Notes under the pieces: generated by a model
Told to the model about the DNA's origin: nothing
What the model saw: only the letters and a program-made list of their open reading frames with translations
Databases searched by the model: none
Made by a program: the position numbers and the translations under genes
Shown here: positions 49,917 through 62,701 of the stretch, piece after piece
How the letters are laid out: the number at the start of each line of letters is the position of its first letter
How positions within the stretch are numbered: the first letter of the stretch is position 1
DNA from: Hymenochaete sp. R1
Taxonomy: Eukaryota; Basidiomycota; Agaricomycetes; Hymenochaetales; Hymenochaetaceae
NCBI GenBank assembly: GCA_019400425.1
Contig: JAFREE010000139.1
Location: forward strand, 1-64,000
Reading direction: 5' to 3'
DNA length: 64,000 nt

Positions 49917-51530
49917 ATGCTACTCCCTCCCGACGATTCTGATGTCTACAGGAAGTCGACGAGCGACAAACGGCTGGAGCTTGTGCCAGAACTGGGCCCG
50001 GCCCGGCGCCGCTTTCGTCGCAAAGGCGGCGGTGGGCATGGATCCGGGCGTTCGTCAGGTGGTTCTGGTAAGGGTGGGTCTTCAAGCTCGTCGTCCAGTG
50101 CGAGTAAGCATGGCGCTTCGGACCGATTTCTCAAGTCTTCTGGGTCTTCGACTTTTACTTTATCGGGGACCAAGTCTTCAGCGGCAGCGTACGCAAACGG
50201 GGGTGGCAAACCTATCGCTTTAGGCTCAGATTCGCCGTTCAATGGTCGATTATCTGGGGGAGGATTGAGGGTAAGTTTTGCGCTTCGTGACTGCGGCGCA
50301 TAAATGACTTATCTTGAAATTGCTGCGGTTTTACGCACGTAGGATTCAATCTATGGTACCTCACGATTTGGAAGTGGATATCCTTATGGGAGCTATGGGA
50401 CATTCGTCAACTACAGACCCTTTCCATATGTATATTATCCATCGACACCTTACCCCAACTATTATGGTGGAGACGAAGTATGTAACTATCAGCTAGAGAT
50501 CGTTTTACATGCAATTTGACTCGCGATCTAGTACCTCTACATAGATGATGAAAAACGTCCTGGTGGAGCCTTAACCGTCGCTCTTATTCAGCCCGAATAC
50601 AACACCAGCAGCGTTGCGTACCGTATCGTGGGCGATAACTCATCCGTCAACGCCGTCTACCAGGCTCTTCTCGCAAATTGCTCCGTTCACGACGCCGGTA
50701 CCTCGGCCGTCTCAAAATATATCTCGGGACAATCCTGGCCAGTTCCCGAGCAAGTCCTGCAGTATTATCGTGCAAGCTCCTTCCTGCTTTCCTACGACGG
50801 ATACAACAATACGGCGAGTCTGGCGAGCAATGCTCCGAAGGATAATTCCTCCCAGCCCCTGAACATGGCAGACGCGCCTCTACCAAGTGGTCTGAACCAA
50901 ACTTTCTTGCAATGCCTCAATTTAACGATCGGTGCGAGCGTTCCGCTCGTGGAACTCGACACAAAACGCAAACTAAGCAGTCGTGAAGTAGGATTGATCT
51001 GGGCGGGTGCAATCGTTGGTACGCTTGTCGTGGCCACGATACTCGTTTCTCTATGGGTCTGCTGGATCCAGCCGAAGCGGAAAGCCCGTAGGGAGAAACG
51101 AATGGAGAAAGCACGGAGGAAGTGGGAGGAGAACAAGGAGGGGAGAAACATGAAGGATTTGGAGATACCTGACATCGATGTTGTCGCAGCGAACAAGGGT
51201 GTCGACTACAATCGCAATGAGGACTCCGATGATGCTGCCGCAGTCTACCTCCTGAGCCCTAGCCCCACACACTCACGTTCCTCCTCCCGCTCTTCCTCCC
51301 CTATCCGCTCATCAATCGACGAAAGGACCCTGACTGGCGACGACGCTTCGAGTAGGAAGAAGAGATGGTCGCATGCGTCGTCGGCGTCGTATAAGTATGG
51401 CAGTGAGTCGGGATTGTTAGGTGTCTCGCATGGGGAAGAGAGTCAGTCTTCTGCGACTTTGCATATGCCTGAGCCTCTGGCGAGGAAGTCCGACGAGACG
51501 ATTGCGATGGTTGGTTTGAGGAAGTTCTGA
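49917..51530 (+). CDS. Unknown single-pass membrane protein with Gly/Ser-rich N terminus
   Basis: I do not recognise the family. Three exons give about 480 residues. The N-terminal 130 residues are basic, then Gly/Ser-rich (RRRFRRKGGGGHGSGRSSGG). A Tyr/Pro/Gly-rich stretch follows (FGSGYPYGSYGTFVNYRPFP, YYPSTPYPNYYGGDE). A folded-looking region comes next (YLYIDDEKRPGGALTVALIQ, AVYQALLANCSVHDAGTSAV) with several N-glycosylation sites and two or three cysteines. One membrane span lies near residues 305-330 (VGLIWAGAIVGTLVVATILV), followed by a Lys/Arg-rich stop-transfer segment and a Ser-rich cytosolic tail. That order suggests a type I surface or vacuolar membrane protein. No signal peptide is visible at the chosen start; an upstream exon could exist. 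Confidence 0.75.
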
Positions 51531-51922
51531 TGGGCATTTATCGTTTGTATATTTATTGTCTCTTGTTTTTTATGTTGTAAGCCGCTCTTTTTTCTTTCTT
51601 ATGTTTGCCAACGCCTTTGCACTACTATCGTATCGTGTAGCTTACCGTTTCTAACTTCATGGTTACTTATGCCGGAGATTCCCCGTTACCTTTCTGCGTT
51701 TCTTTCGTCATTGATTGTGAAAATAACAATGATATGTACCAAAAGGTGATTCATGCACCAAGAGTCCAAGACATTATACAATTCGAATGGGAGACTGGGT
51801 GCAAGCAACAATGCTACTCGACTCCGAGAACGTGCATTTCACGCGACAATGATGAACTACGAACAGTTTAAAATTACACCGTACTATACATTTGCTTCTT
51901 CGCATGCCACCAAGATTGCCAA
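51531..51922. other. Convergent 3' regions
   Basis: AT-rich DNA between two converging genes. No gene or repeat was recognised. Confidence 0.45.
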
Positions 51923-53536
51923 CTACGACGGCACTGACACACTGGCACTGGCAAACGCGTCCACGCAGCGCTTTAGCCCGTCATCCTCAAACGCAGAGAC
52001 AATACTCCGATCGAGTTCCAACCACTTCTTCAACCTCCCCATACTCTTCGGATCCAGATCAATTACCGTAACTCTATTTTCCATCTCAGCACCCACATCC
52101 GAATCTCCAGCTTCATTTACAAGCCCGAGGCGAAGCATGATCGAGCAGTCTTTGAATGTTGCTGAGAGGAGGTAGGCCATCGCGAAGTAGTGTAGGCGGG
52201 TGGGGTCAAGCGTAAGTGGGTCACCGGTGAGGTCTGGGTCGACGGATTTGTATGTATCGATGAAGGTGGTCCATTCATCGATCGAGGGCTCGGGGAAGAG
52301 TTTTTCGAGGAACTGGTTTGGGTCCTCTGCTTCCACTTCCGATGCTTGCGAGTTTGCTGATGATTTGGATTTGGATTGAGACTGGAGGTAGGCAGCGTGG
52401 AGGGTGTAGAGACCTTCGATGTCGAGTGTATCGAGGGTTCGTTGTAGGTGTGAGAGGCGGCGGAGGACGGGGGTTTGGGAAAGGAGAGGGATAACGGCAG
52501 AGACGAATGCGGAGGAAAGGGTGTCGTCTGGGTCTGTTGGTGAGAGTTTGAAGAGTTTGCGGAGTGGTGCGTCCTAAAGGAAAATCGTTCATAAGAGTAT
52601 ACATAGTCGTACAGTAGGAACGTAACTTACAGATACACTTGGATCTATGCGCTTCCCGTCCACAAAAATCTTTAAATTGTTAATTTTCCCAGCGCTTCTG
52701 CGCCACGCTTTCCAAAGCGATCCTACCGCGTGCTGTATGCGTTCCAGGTCTCCCGAGAACAAATCGAGAGGACAGTATTCATAAGAAGCTTCACTGCCTT
52801 TCTTTTCGAGGTACTGCGTGTGGATGCAAAATCGGCACCGGCGGGACTTGGTCTTACGCGTCTCCGGCGAGAGATGTGTGAGGTTAGGAAGGAAGCCCCA
52901 TTTAGGCTATTCGTCCGGAGAGAGCATGATATCAAACACAAGTTTGATAAATATAAAGATCCAGAGACAAAAGGATAGAGCGGTATTAGAAGTATATTCA
53001 CTGTATACAGACTACAATTAGACACGCACCTTGATCTCGACCGCCAGTCCTTGATATCCCACTAAATCAGTGGCTAAAACCGCGTTCGTCCGTCTGGTGT
53101 CGATGCCATCCTTGCGCTGACGTTCGGCGGGGCGGGCGCCCTCCGACTCGGTGGACAGGACTTCAAGCCACTGCTGTTCGACCGTGACAGTTTCCAGGCG
53201 GGGAAGGAAAGCGGGCTCGATCAATCGCGCGGAGACAGTTTGCTGGAAGGAGATGGATCGGTCTTCCGCTGAGTCCAAGTCGAGAACTTCGTTTGGTTCT
53301 GGACCTGTCGATTGCGATTGGGAGCGGTGACCTTCCGCAGCAGCTTCCCCGCTGGAATTATGATTTGGAATGTTGTCATACTTAAGCTGACGTTCACGGG
53401 ATGACTTGCGGAGACGGAGAACTTTGTCGGAGAAGGCACGGTTGGGCGGGCCGCGGTAGGAGAAGACGATGGATGCGCCGCCTTCGGAGATGTAGTGCCA
53501 GTCTGCGGGAGAAGTCTGGGTTACGTCGAGGACCAT
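51923..53536 (-). CDS. Inositol-pentakisphosphate 2-kinase (Ipk1)
   Basis: Ipk1 phosphorylates inositol pentakisphosphate at position 2 to make phytate, needed for mRNA export and phosphate signalling. The start MVLDVTQTSPADWHYISEGG leads into the ATP-binding segment SIVFSYRGPP...DKVLRLRKSSRE. Then EPAFLPRLETVTVEQQWLEV and DLVGYQGLAVEIK, the conserved EIKPK-like strand. The following exon carries GFLPNLTHLSPETRK, the zinc-binding RRCRFCIHTQYLEKK, and EYCPLDLFSGDLERIQHAV. The C-terminal lobe includes DPTRLHYFAMAYLLSATFKD, CSIMLRLGL and VTVIDLDPKSMGRLKKWLEL, which holds the metal-binding Asp residues. A Ser/Gln-rich insert (QSQSKSKSSANSQASEVEAE) is species-specific. About 460 residues in three or four exons. 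Confidence 0.9.
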
Positions 53537-54118
53537 GCCGAGCTAAAACGAATCGTTCGTCTGCCAATTGCCAAGGGGCGGGAGATTGCGAGCGAGGGAA
53601 GACGAAGGCCAAGAGAGTATCAATTATCAGAGGGAGATGTGCTGAGATGGTGATGGTGATTGAATCTATTGATATTAGTAGTACTGATGCTGTTGATAAG
53701 CTGGACTAAGCAATATGAATGTATTACCTACTTGATGTGCTGGAACACTAGCATCATCTAATCCTAGTCCATTTCAGGCCGTCAAGAAGAAGCTTAGCTA
53801 TGCCATGTAATCAGACCTCGCGTGGGTTTCATTAATATCATGGAAAGGCACATGAACGGTTGTGGCTGAAGAAAAAAGTCAGACATCATCATTGGCTCAC
53901 TCAACCGATAAGATGAGAAATTTTGGTTTGAATTTAGTAATAGTTTTCGCAAATTTCTCTCCAAAAAAGCTTACGTAAACATATCTTCCTCGCGACTGCC
54001 TGGCCGCGCGACGGGAAAGGGGAGGGAGGGGAGGTGTCTTCCCAAGCCTCTTTACCAGTATCCTGTATCCCTTCCACCGCGTCCAACGCGCCCCCCTCCT
54101 TCCTTTCATCTATCCCCC
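53537..54118. promoter_or_regulatory. Divergent region between IPK1-type and kinesin genes
   Basis: The 582-base gap separates outward-facing starts. The part before the kinesin gene is C-rich (54000-54118); the middle is AT-rich. No operator was recognised. Confidence 0.4.
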
Positions 54119-57100
54119 ATGGCCCCGTCGTCGAGCTCGGCGGCGGCCACGTCCGTACAAGTCGGTAAGCATACCCTACTGCTCACCCGTTGCCCCATTT
54201 CGGCCCTTGACCTTTTTTCTCGCATTCGCCACAGCTTTGCGAATCCGACCCACAACCAAGCAGGACCAAAACTCGATCCCTTCACGCTTCCAACGCACGG
54301 TCATCCACGCTACCTCACCCCAGGTCGTCTCTGTAGATCCAACAAACCAGGCTCAGAATGCTGGCGGTGCCTCAGGCAGCCCCAGTGTCGGCTCGAGCAC
54401 CCCATCTAAGAAACAGACCTTCGCGTTCGACCAGGTTCACGGTCAAGATGCGTCTCAGTTCGACCTTTATAGGAGTACGGCCGCTCCTCTCATAGACCGT
54501 TTTGTGGAGGGGTTTAATTGTACTATTCTCGCTTATGGACAAACGTCCAGTGGAAAGACGTGCGTTCTTTCTTCTCTCCCCTCCGACGCGTATATTGCCC
54601 CCGACGAACTTTTACGCTGACTGGTCTTCTTTTTGCGTTCGTTTAGATACACTATGACCGGTATAGACCTCGATGCGGACCCATCTGATCCTTATAATGG
54701 GATGGGTATAATCCCCCGTGCTATTTCTGAAATATTCGCTCGTGCAGCGGCCTTAAAGGACGAGCGTGCCGGTGCTTGGTCATACAACATCAAAGGATCC
54801 TTTATTGAGCTCTACAACGAAGAACTCATTGACCTCCTAAGCTACGATGATACCGGTGGAGGCCGTCGGGAGGTCCAAATTAGGGAGGATAAACATGGTC
54901 ATATCATTTGGGATGGGCTTCGCGACGTGTCTGTACGGAACGCGAGTGAAGTCATGAGTCTAATCCGACAGGGCACCTCCATTCGTCGAACGAACGAAAC
55001 GGACATGAACGCCCAGTCATCGCGCTCGCATGCCATTTTCTCGTTGACTTTTACTCAGAAGAAATATACCGGCTCTGGGCCTCCACCTCGATCAACGACT
55101 CCCGTTCCTGGTAACGGTCGATCACCCTCGCGTCTTGCTCGACCCACATCGCATCAATTCAATACCCAATCCACAGGAACCAGTAGAGTAGGTTCCCCGA
55201 CATTTGGCCGTCCGCCTACGCCGAGTTTTGCATCTGCCATGGGACGCGGAGGCGGCTTACGACCTTCTAGCGCTCTCGGATCACACGGATCTGACGGGAA
55301 GGCGAAGAATGTTGACGAAGAAGGAGGGGAATGGGTGACCGTGGTATCGAAGTTCCATTTTGTGGATTTGGCGGGTTCCGAGAGGGTGAGTCCGAATTCG
55401 AACATCACCGTGCCCATGCTATCAAATGTCGTAGCGGAAGTAATTGACTTTTGAATTGAATTCACATTACTAGCTCAAACGAACCGCAGCCGCTGGAGAT
55501 CGTGTAAAGGAAGGCATTTCTATCAACAGTGGTCTGCTGGCGCTTGGAAATGTTATATCTGCGCTGGGGGATCCTTCGCGCGCGAAGACTCATACAGCCT
55601 CATATGTACCCTACCGAGACTCCAAATTGACGCGCCTCCTTCAAGACTCGCTGGGTGGGAACGCCCATACTCTCATGATCGCCTGCGTCAGCCCTGCAGA
55701 GTGGAACGCAAACGAGACGGTTAATACGCTCAAGTACGCCAACCGCGCAAGGAATATCAAGAACAGGGCAGTCGTCGTCGAAAAGGAGGAAGGCTGGGAA
55801 GACCTTGAGTGGTTGCAGAACATGGTCTCGCGGCTCCGGAAGGAAGTGAAGTCGTTAAAGGACGGTGGTGCCGTTGCATCCAGTGCCCCAGGCGAGGCGG
55901 AGGGCGCGAGCCGAAAAGTGGTAGTTGAACTGCAGAGCAACTATGAAGAACTTCGCTCGAAGTTTGTGGAGCGAACGGAGGAACTCACTCGTTTGCGTCG
56001 TGAGCTTGGTGAGAGGCACCGCAGCTCTGGATCGACTGGAACGATTTCCGGCACTGCGAAGTACGAAGAGATCGTCGGGCCTGTGATCGAGGAGTACGAA
56101 AAGACTATCAGCGCTATGGAGGCCGAACTCAGCCTCAATCGTGCTGCGTTACGCCACACTAACGATCTTGTCGACGAGAAGGAGGACGAACTCTCGAAGC
56201 TTTCTGACCGTCACTCTGCAACGGAATTGTACGTCGAGGAGTTGAAGAGCCGCGCGGGCAAACTCGCGGAGAGAGAGCAATCGACCGAAGCGTACATTCG
56301 CGATCTCGAAGAAAAGATCAAAGCCCAAGAAGATTCAACGATATCATCCAGCGGATCAGTCTCGGACCTTAAACGCGAGATTAGCCGTCTCAAGGACGGA
56401 GAAGGTCGTTCATCGCATTACATCTCGGAGCTGGAGGCACGTTTGGCTCGTAACGACGAGTCGATCATCGGTCTTCAGGCTCAGGTTGAGAAGCTCGAAG
56501 CAGAGAGCGACGCCAAGCATTCTGAAGTCAAGGTTCTCCAAGCTCGTCTGGATGGCATTTTGAACGACGGTGAGTCGTGGAGGAGCGACCTCGAGGAACG
56601 TGAGAAGCGCGTCCGTGACTTAGAGAAGAAAATGGAGGAGGTGCAGGCGAAGAGTTTGGAGGCTAAGAATGATCGAGTACGACTCAGCGAGATCAATAAC
56701 CAGGTTCACAAAGCCCGTCGAAGCCTCGAGGTGGATATGGCGGAAGCGGCGAAAACGATCAAGATCGTTCATCCTGATGCAGGTGCTGATGACGGAGAAT
56801 TGGAGAATGGCGAACAGTCACTAGCAGCACAGTTGAAGAGTCTTCGAGAGACGCACGCGGCCACTCTTTCGGACTTGTCTTCGGTAACCGACAAATACCG
56901 CGACGCTCTCAAAGAGATATCAGACCTCGCTGCCCAGATCAACGAGATCAAACTCACCCCACCTTCCCGCTCCGAGTCTCCAGAACGTCCCGCAGAATCG
57001 CCAGTCAGCGCAACCTCCTCGCGTCGTCGTCTGGGTCCCCGGCCCCGTGAGCCATCGGAACTCCAAGTCAACGCTGCAGGCCGCCAACTTTTTTTCAGGC

Positions 57101-60100
57101 AGGCGGCCTCGACCGAGTCGCTACGATCGAGGTCGCTCTCACAGTCACAATCGCTCTCGCAGGAGCTCTACTCGGCGCGCTCGCGCATGCCTTCGTCTCC
57201 TGATCTCAACGGGCTCGCGATCAACGGTATTAACGGCGTGAATGGCTCGCCGGTAGCGACGCCCCCTTTTGGGCATCCTGGACGCCATACCACGGGTAGA
57301 CCAAACTTGTCTATCTCACTGCCGATCGGACCTGGCCATGAGCGTTCGGTCTCCAGTTTAGAGAAGGAGATCATGCGGTTGCAGGAGGTATTGAAGGATC
57401 GAGAGACGGAGATTACAACACTTGAAGGTGCGTTGCGGGAGAAGGAGAAAACATTGAAGAAGCGAAGCGATATCATTGCGAACGGGCACCGGGAGTCTCG
57501 TCGTGATTCGGATTTGTCACCGGTCATTATGAACCAGATCAATGCGATTCGAAAGAGCATGGAGATTAGGAACCCACCGACTGATTTAGGTAACAACAAT
57601 GAGCCGCTCGATAGGTTGAACGAGTTGATGCTGTGAGTCTAGAAATGTCGTCGTCCAATGTTTTGTACTTACATTCCTCCAAGGTCCATGGCTCAGAAAG
57701 AAGCACAACACAAAGAAGAAGTGGATGGGCTTACGGAAGAGCTAATTTCTATTCGGAAGCAGCACGATGAATTAACCAAGCTTTCTCGCGATCAAGTTAG
57801 TGATCGTTCTTTATTATGCATTGTCAACGCCGTACGATTTACTTACTTATTGAAAGGCTTTGAATATGTCTACTGAGCTTGAAGTGCTTCGTACCGAACA
57901 CCACGACGTACTAGCAGACCTGGATGCGCTGAAGCAGAGGGAAGCGACATTACTCGAGGAGCGCCAACATCTCGATGAGAAGCACGAGGCAAGCATGAAG
58001 GAACTCCGAGATCATCATGAACAAGCCCTCCAAGATAAGCAAGCTGAAGTTGATTCTCTGCTCGAGGCACTGAAGGCCGAGAATGCGATAGCTCTGGAGG
58101 AAAGGCAAGTAGCACATGGCAAGCGTTTGGACGAGGTCAAGCTGGAGCACGAAAAGGCACTGGGCGCGAAACAAGCAGAGCTGAACGCTTTGCTTGAGGG
58201 GTCAGCTTCGGAGCGCGACGTGCTACTCCAGGAAAAACAGTCAGAACTGGCATCATCGATAGAACAAATGAAGTCGGATCACGAAGCGACACTCGCGGAG
58301 CTGCAAACTCAGCTTCAAACTGCTGCTGATGACCTCGCAAAATCCCAGCGAGAGCATGAGGATGCCTTCAGTTTGCTTAAGGCTGAACATGACGAAGAGC
58401 TGCAGAAGCTGAGGGAGGACCTCGAGAAGACATTGGTAAATACGAAAGCGGAGCACGAGTCGGCTGTTGCGAAGATGACCTCTGATCATGAGAAGGAGCT
58501 GAAAGAGAAGGAAGATACTCTTCATCGCACTGAAGAGGAGTATTATACAGCTCTTAGTACTCTTCGCGCCGGTCACGCGGATGCAATCGCGAAGAAGGAA
58601 TCCGAGCATCAATCTGCAATCGAACGTCTTAAGGAGGAACATTCAGGAGAACTGAAGATGGCTGAATTGGCGCGCGAGGGGTCGTTGACAGAGTCACAGT
58701 CACAACAAGCTGACGTTCTGAAGCGTCTTCAAGAAGAGCACGGAACTGCGATCGAAAAGAAAGAAGCCGCGTTTGTGGAGGACTTGGAGAAAGTCCGTGC
58801 CGAGCATGCAACGTCTTTGGAGCGAAAGCAGGCGGACCACTCAGCTTTTGTCGAGCGTTTGAAGGCGAAGCACTCTGCTAAGATTGCGGAGCTGGAGGAG
58901 ACGAAGACGATGGAGATTGAGGCTCTTCAACAGACCCTCACCAGTATGCGACAGCAGCACGAGGGTGAGCTTGCGAATTCGGTGACGGAAAAGGACACAG
59001 GACTACGTGAGATGCAGGAAAGGCATGAGAATAAAATTTCTGAAGCCCGTGAAGCGCATGAGAGCGAGCTGTCGAAACTGAAGGAGGAGCACCTATCGAT
59101 AAGGACACTGGCAGATGTCGCTCACGATGAAGCTCTCCAACGAATCCAACAACAACACGCCGAAATCCTCGCAGAGCTAGAGAAGACACACGACGTTGCG
59201 CTTGGCAAGATGCGCGTCGACCTCGAATCCTCTCGTAGCATATCGAGTGAGCTCGAGGCTGCACAAGGGCATATGAATATGTCACTTGAGGCGGCAGAGA
59301 CTGCTCATCAGCAGGCTTTGGACGCGTTGTTAAAGGAGAAGACCGAGGAGATCCTGAGGTTGAAGGCGGAACATGCGCAGGTTATTGCTGACTTCGAAGG
59401 CATCAACGTCGCAGCTGTCGATCAGCATCAGCAGGACTTGGAGAACGCTCGTCTGAGGAACGAGGCACTGGTGGCTGAGGAGAAGGAACAATTGACGAAG
59501 GCTTTAGCAGATTCGGAGGATATTTTTGCACGGGAGAGGGAAACGATGAAGAAGGATCATGAGCTATTACTGGATGAATTGGCTACGTACAAAGCCGCAG
59601 CGGACGAATACGTCGTCAACCTCGCCGAGACAAGACAGACACATGCTGACACCGTCTCCGAGAAGGACAATCTCATCCAAGCTCTGCAGTCTCAGCTCGA
59701 GACTTCTAGCATCGGACAAATGCGGTTCGAATCCGAATTAGATAGCATGCGAAAGGAATTGGAAGCATCGCGAGCAGAAAACGCAAGACTTGTCGGTGGT
59801 GCGGCTCAACACAATGCACTCGCCCAGGACCTCGAGAAGCAGCGCGCGATGTTCAGTGAAGTCCAGGCAGAGTTGCAGAAGACCAAAGATCATCGTGATG
59901 CCCTGCTATCAGAGCGAAGTAAGCAAGAAACGAGTCTCCGCGACCTTCAATCACAGTTATCTCGTCCTCAACCAGCCGAATTCAATGGTTCGCGCCGCGG
60001 TAACATGTCCAAGCTCCCTCCTCTTACACCTCCTCCCTCTATCCCACCCCCGCCAGCACCGAAGAGCATACCCCCAGTCCCATCTGCCGTCCCCATGGAC

Positions 60101-60704
60101 GTCTCGAACAGCGTCTCGTCCCAATCAAATACACTACGTAGCTCGAACTCATCGCGCGATTCGAACCCCGAGTCGCCTGCCACGTCTGTCTCTACGGTGG
60201 GCCCTGACCCGAAGCTCATGGGCCAGCTCGAGGAACAAACGAAGCATATCGAGGAGCAAGAGGCGATGATCAAGACGCTGAACAAGCAACTCTCGCATTG
60301 CGAGAGCGATTTGCAGGCTCACATGGACCTTGTATCGACTCTGGAGACTTCCCTAGGTGATTCCGAGAAGAATCGTAAGTGTTACCTCCTTTTTTTCCTC
60401 TTCCTTCGACATCATCGCGAACGAGAGACTGACAACATTTTCCGCAGTTCGTAAGGCACGGATGCAAGCGACCGAGATTGCGCGAGAGCGGGACAACCTG
60501 ACGGGCCAAGTCGAGCGTCTTCGGCGCGAGCTCGAGACGGCACAGCAGGAGATGACTGCCTGGCGCCGGTCGGTGATTGAAGAGAAGCAGTCGTTGGAGG
60601 CGCGGTTGGACGAGGAGAGGAAGGCGAAGGAGAAGACGAGGCAGCAGTTGGAGATGCGCGTGGAGGAGATCCAGAGACGGAAATCCAAGTTTGCGTGTTT
60701 ATGA
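54119..60704 (+). CDS. Kinesin-4 family motor protein (KIF4/KIF21-like) with very long coiled-coil tail
   Basis: Kinesin-4 motors move along or cap microtubules in spindles and cytoplasm. The motor is at the N terminus: [30 protein letters not shown], the P-loop [17 protein letters not shown], switch [16 protein letters not shown] and switch [22 protein letters not shown]. The run [19 protein letters not shown] and [20 protein letters not shown], ending [13 protein letters not shown], is typical of kinesin-4. About 85 residues rich in Ser/Pro/Gly are inserted between switch I and switch II strands. The tail of about 1,500 residues is nearly all coiled coil with repeated [12 protein letters not shown] heptads, plus a disordered patch with a polyproline run ([15 protein letters not shown]). 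Exon 1 has 46 coding bases; other introns lie near 54560, 55390, 57635, 57800 and 60380. The stop is at 60702-60704. Confidence 0.92.
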
Positions 60705-61630
60705 TTGGGGCTCGGTCGATTTCTTTTTTCGTTGCCTCGTCTGGATTCTTCTTCTTTCTTTTCTCTTTCTTTTTCGTTGCCCTTTCGGTTCTTTCGATAT
60801 CACTTGTTTGCCTCGTCCCGTCCCGTCTCTCATCGGTTTCTTGTCCACGACTCTCACGTTCACCGCTATGCCCTCTCATCCTCCTCTGATATCAACTTGC
60901 CTTCCAGTCCGCCGCTCCGCTCCCCGTGCAGTTGACCTCGTGATTCTCATGTCGCCCGTCCATCCATACGCTCATTCCAGTGTTAGCATGATGCCCCTTT
61001 CTCCCTTCCCACGACGACGACGACGACTCCGCTCGCAAAACCAAACGCTCCTTCGCCTTTTCCCGTATCTCTCCTGCCCCCCCCCCTCTTACTTTACTTT
61101 ACTTCGAATTCTTGATTGAGATTCTAGTTCACCCTTTTCTTCTTCCCTTTTTTTATCTCGTCTTTCGTTTCTTTTTCTTTATGATTTCCGTTCCTTTCGA
61201 TCTCAGCTTTAGGTAGTAGGTTGCCCGTGCGCTCTCTCTTTCCTTTTTTCTTCTCTCTTTTCTCTTCTTTCTCGTTTCTCTTCTTTCTCGTTTCTTTCTT
61301 TTCTCTTCTCTCATTTCGTTTCTTAAATTTTAAATCCTGCTGTTTTTTGGACTGTGAATAGTACGGGATATACGTTCACGTGTTCATTTTTTAATTTTCT
61401 TTTCTCCATCCCCCCGTTCAAAGTCGAGGTACCGTCCCGCTCGTCCCACTCGTCCCACCCATCTTAGCCCCTTACTCTTACTCGTACTCTCGTTACGCAT
61501 GTTGCATATACATACTTATATCCATATCCCATATCCATGTCCATATCCACCCGTACGTACGCGCGCATATGCATCATCGACATCGACGTCGACATCGGAC
61601 ATCGTAAGTTACTTTCACTGTTCCTGGGTC

Positions 61631-61662
61631 TTCGTTCGTTCGTTCGTTCGTTCGTTCGTTCG
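61631..61662 (+). repeat. (TTCG)8 microsatellite
   Basis: Eight perfect tandem copies of TTCG, followed after eight bases by a run of 13 C (61671-61683). Confidence 0.95.
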
Positions 61663-61755
61663 TCCCCTCGCCCCCCCCCCCCCTTCACTCCCCACCTTCT
61701 CACCCCGAACTCGAACTCGAACTCGAATATGCGGAGATTTGAAGTTTTTGTGATC

Positions 61756-61779
61756 GGGTTCGGGTTCGGGTTCGGGTTT
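61756..61779 (+). repeat. GGGTTC hexamer repeat
   Basis: Three perfect GGGTTC units and one GGGTTT. It resembles a telomere repeat only in length; fungal telomeres are usually TTAGGG. Confidence 0.9.
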
Positions 61780-61843
61780 GGGAAGGGTCCTTTTGTTTTT
61801 GTTTTTGCCTTTTTTTTTGGTTTGGAGTTTTATGCCGCCCACT

Positions 61844-61856
61844 CCCCCCCCCCCCC
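61844..61856 (+). repeat. Run of 13 C
   Basis: Homopolymer tract, followed by degenerate TTTCGATCAT units up to about 61900 and by GCTC repeats near 61965-61984. Confidence 0.9.
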
Positions 61857-62701
61857 ACCCCTCCGTTTCGATCATTTCGATCATTTCGTTCATTTCATTC
61901 ATCCGACGACTCTCTTTCTTTTCGACACTATATCCTCCTCCTCCCCTCACACACCCCTTTTAACGCTCGCTCGCTCGCTCGCTGGTGCTCGACTCGACGT
62001 GGTCTGCACTAACTACGGTGTCCGGAATGCCGGTATGAGTGCCGGTATGAATTGAGCAGTGAGCGGTAAACTTACTTAATATACATGAAGATCGTATGTT
62101 TAAGAAGTCTGAGTCTATGCCCTTTTTTCGCTCTCTCTCCCTTCTCTCTTATTTTTGTTTGTCTTTATCTTTTGTTTTCTTTGTTTTGTTTTCTTCTTTG
62201 ATTCTTGACGACGACTTTTCCCTTTTTTTTTTACTTTAACTTACTTTACTTTACTACTAACGCTTTTTCGTGAGTTGGGGTTGCTGAGATATGAAGTATA
62301 ATGGGGTAGTTGGGTATTTAATGCAAAACCAAAACATGTGCACAAACGTCAAAAACGCGAGCAAAATTAAACCGAAGTGAGCAAAACCAAAACACAAAAT
62401 GCAAAAAATAGCGATAGCCGATATCGGCAAGAGTGAACGCTTACCGAATTTGGAACTTGCGGACCTTTTCTTAGAGTCCCCATATATGGTAGTCACGGCG
62501 TGACTTTTCTATGAATTCCGTGATCGTCGCGTCGATCGCCATTGCATACATGACGCAGTCCGACACTGCCGGAGTCCAGCCGGACTACGTCTTCCTTTCA
62601 CCGCTCCGAGTCCGCTCTTCCTTCCTCCCCGCTGACCAACGTCTTGAAATGCGCGCACGGCCGAACAACCTGAAACAAAACATCTCGAACGGCTCGTGAC
62701 T

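Larger units (their letters stand above)
60705..62701. other. Two-kilobase gene-free stretch rich in simple repeats
   Basis: After the kinesin stop come long pyrimidine tracts (60720-60790, 61140-61330). Between 61631 and 61985 several different simple repeats lie close together. From 62160 T runs and TTACTT units follow, then an A-rich stretch (62320-62410) with repeated CAAAACCAAAACA-like units. No gene is supported; open frames here are low complexity. Confidence 0.6.

Noticed and set aside
61756..61779. GGGTTC repeats as an internal telomere tract
   Set aside because: Only three perfect units, sequence differs from TTAGGG, and coding genes of normal appearance surround it.
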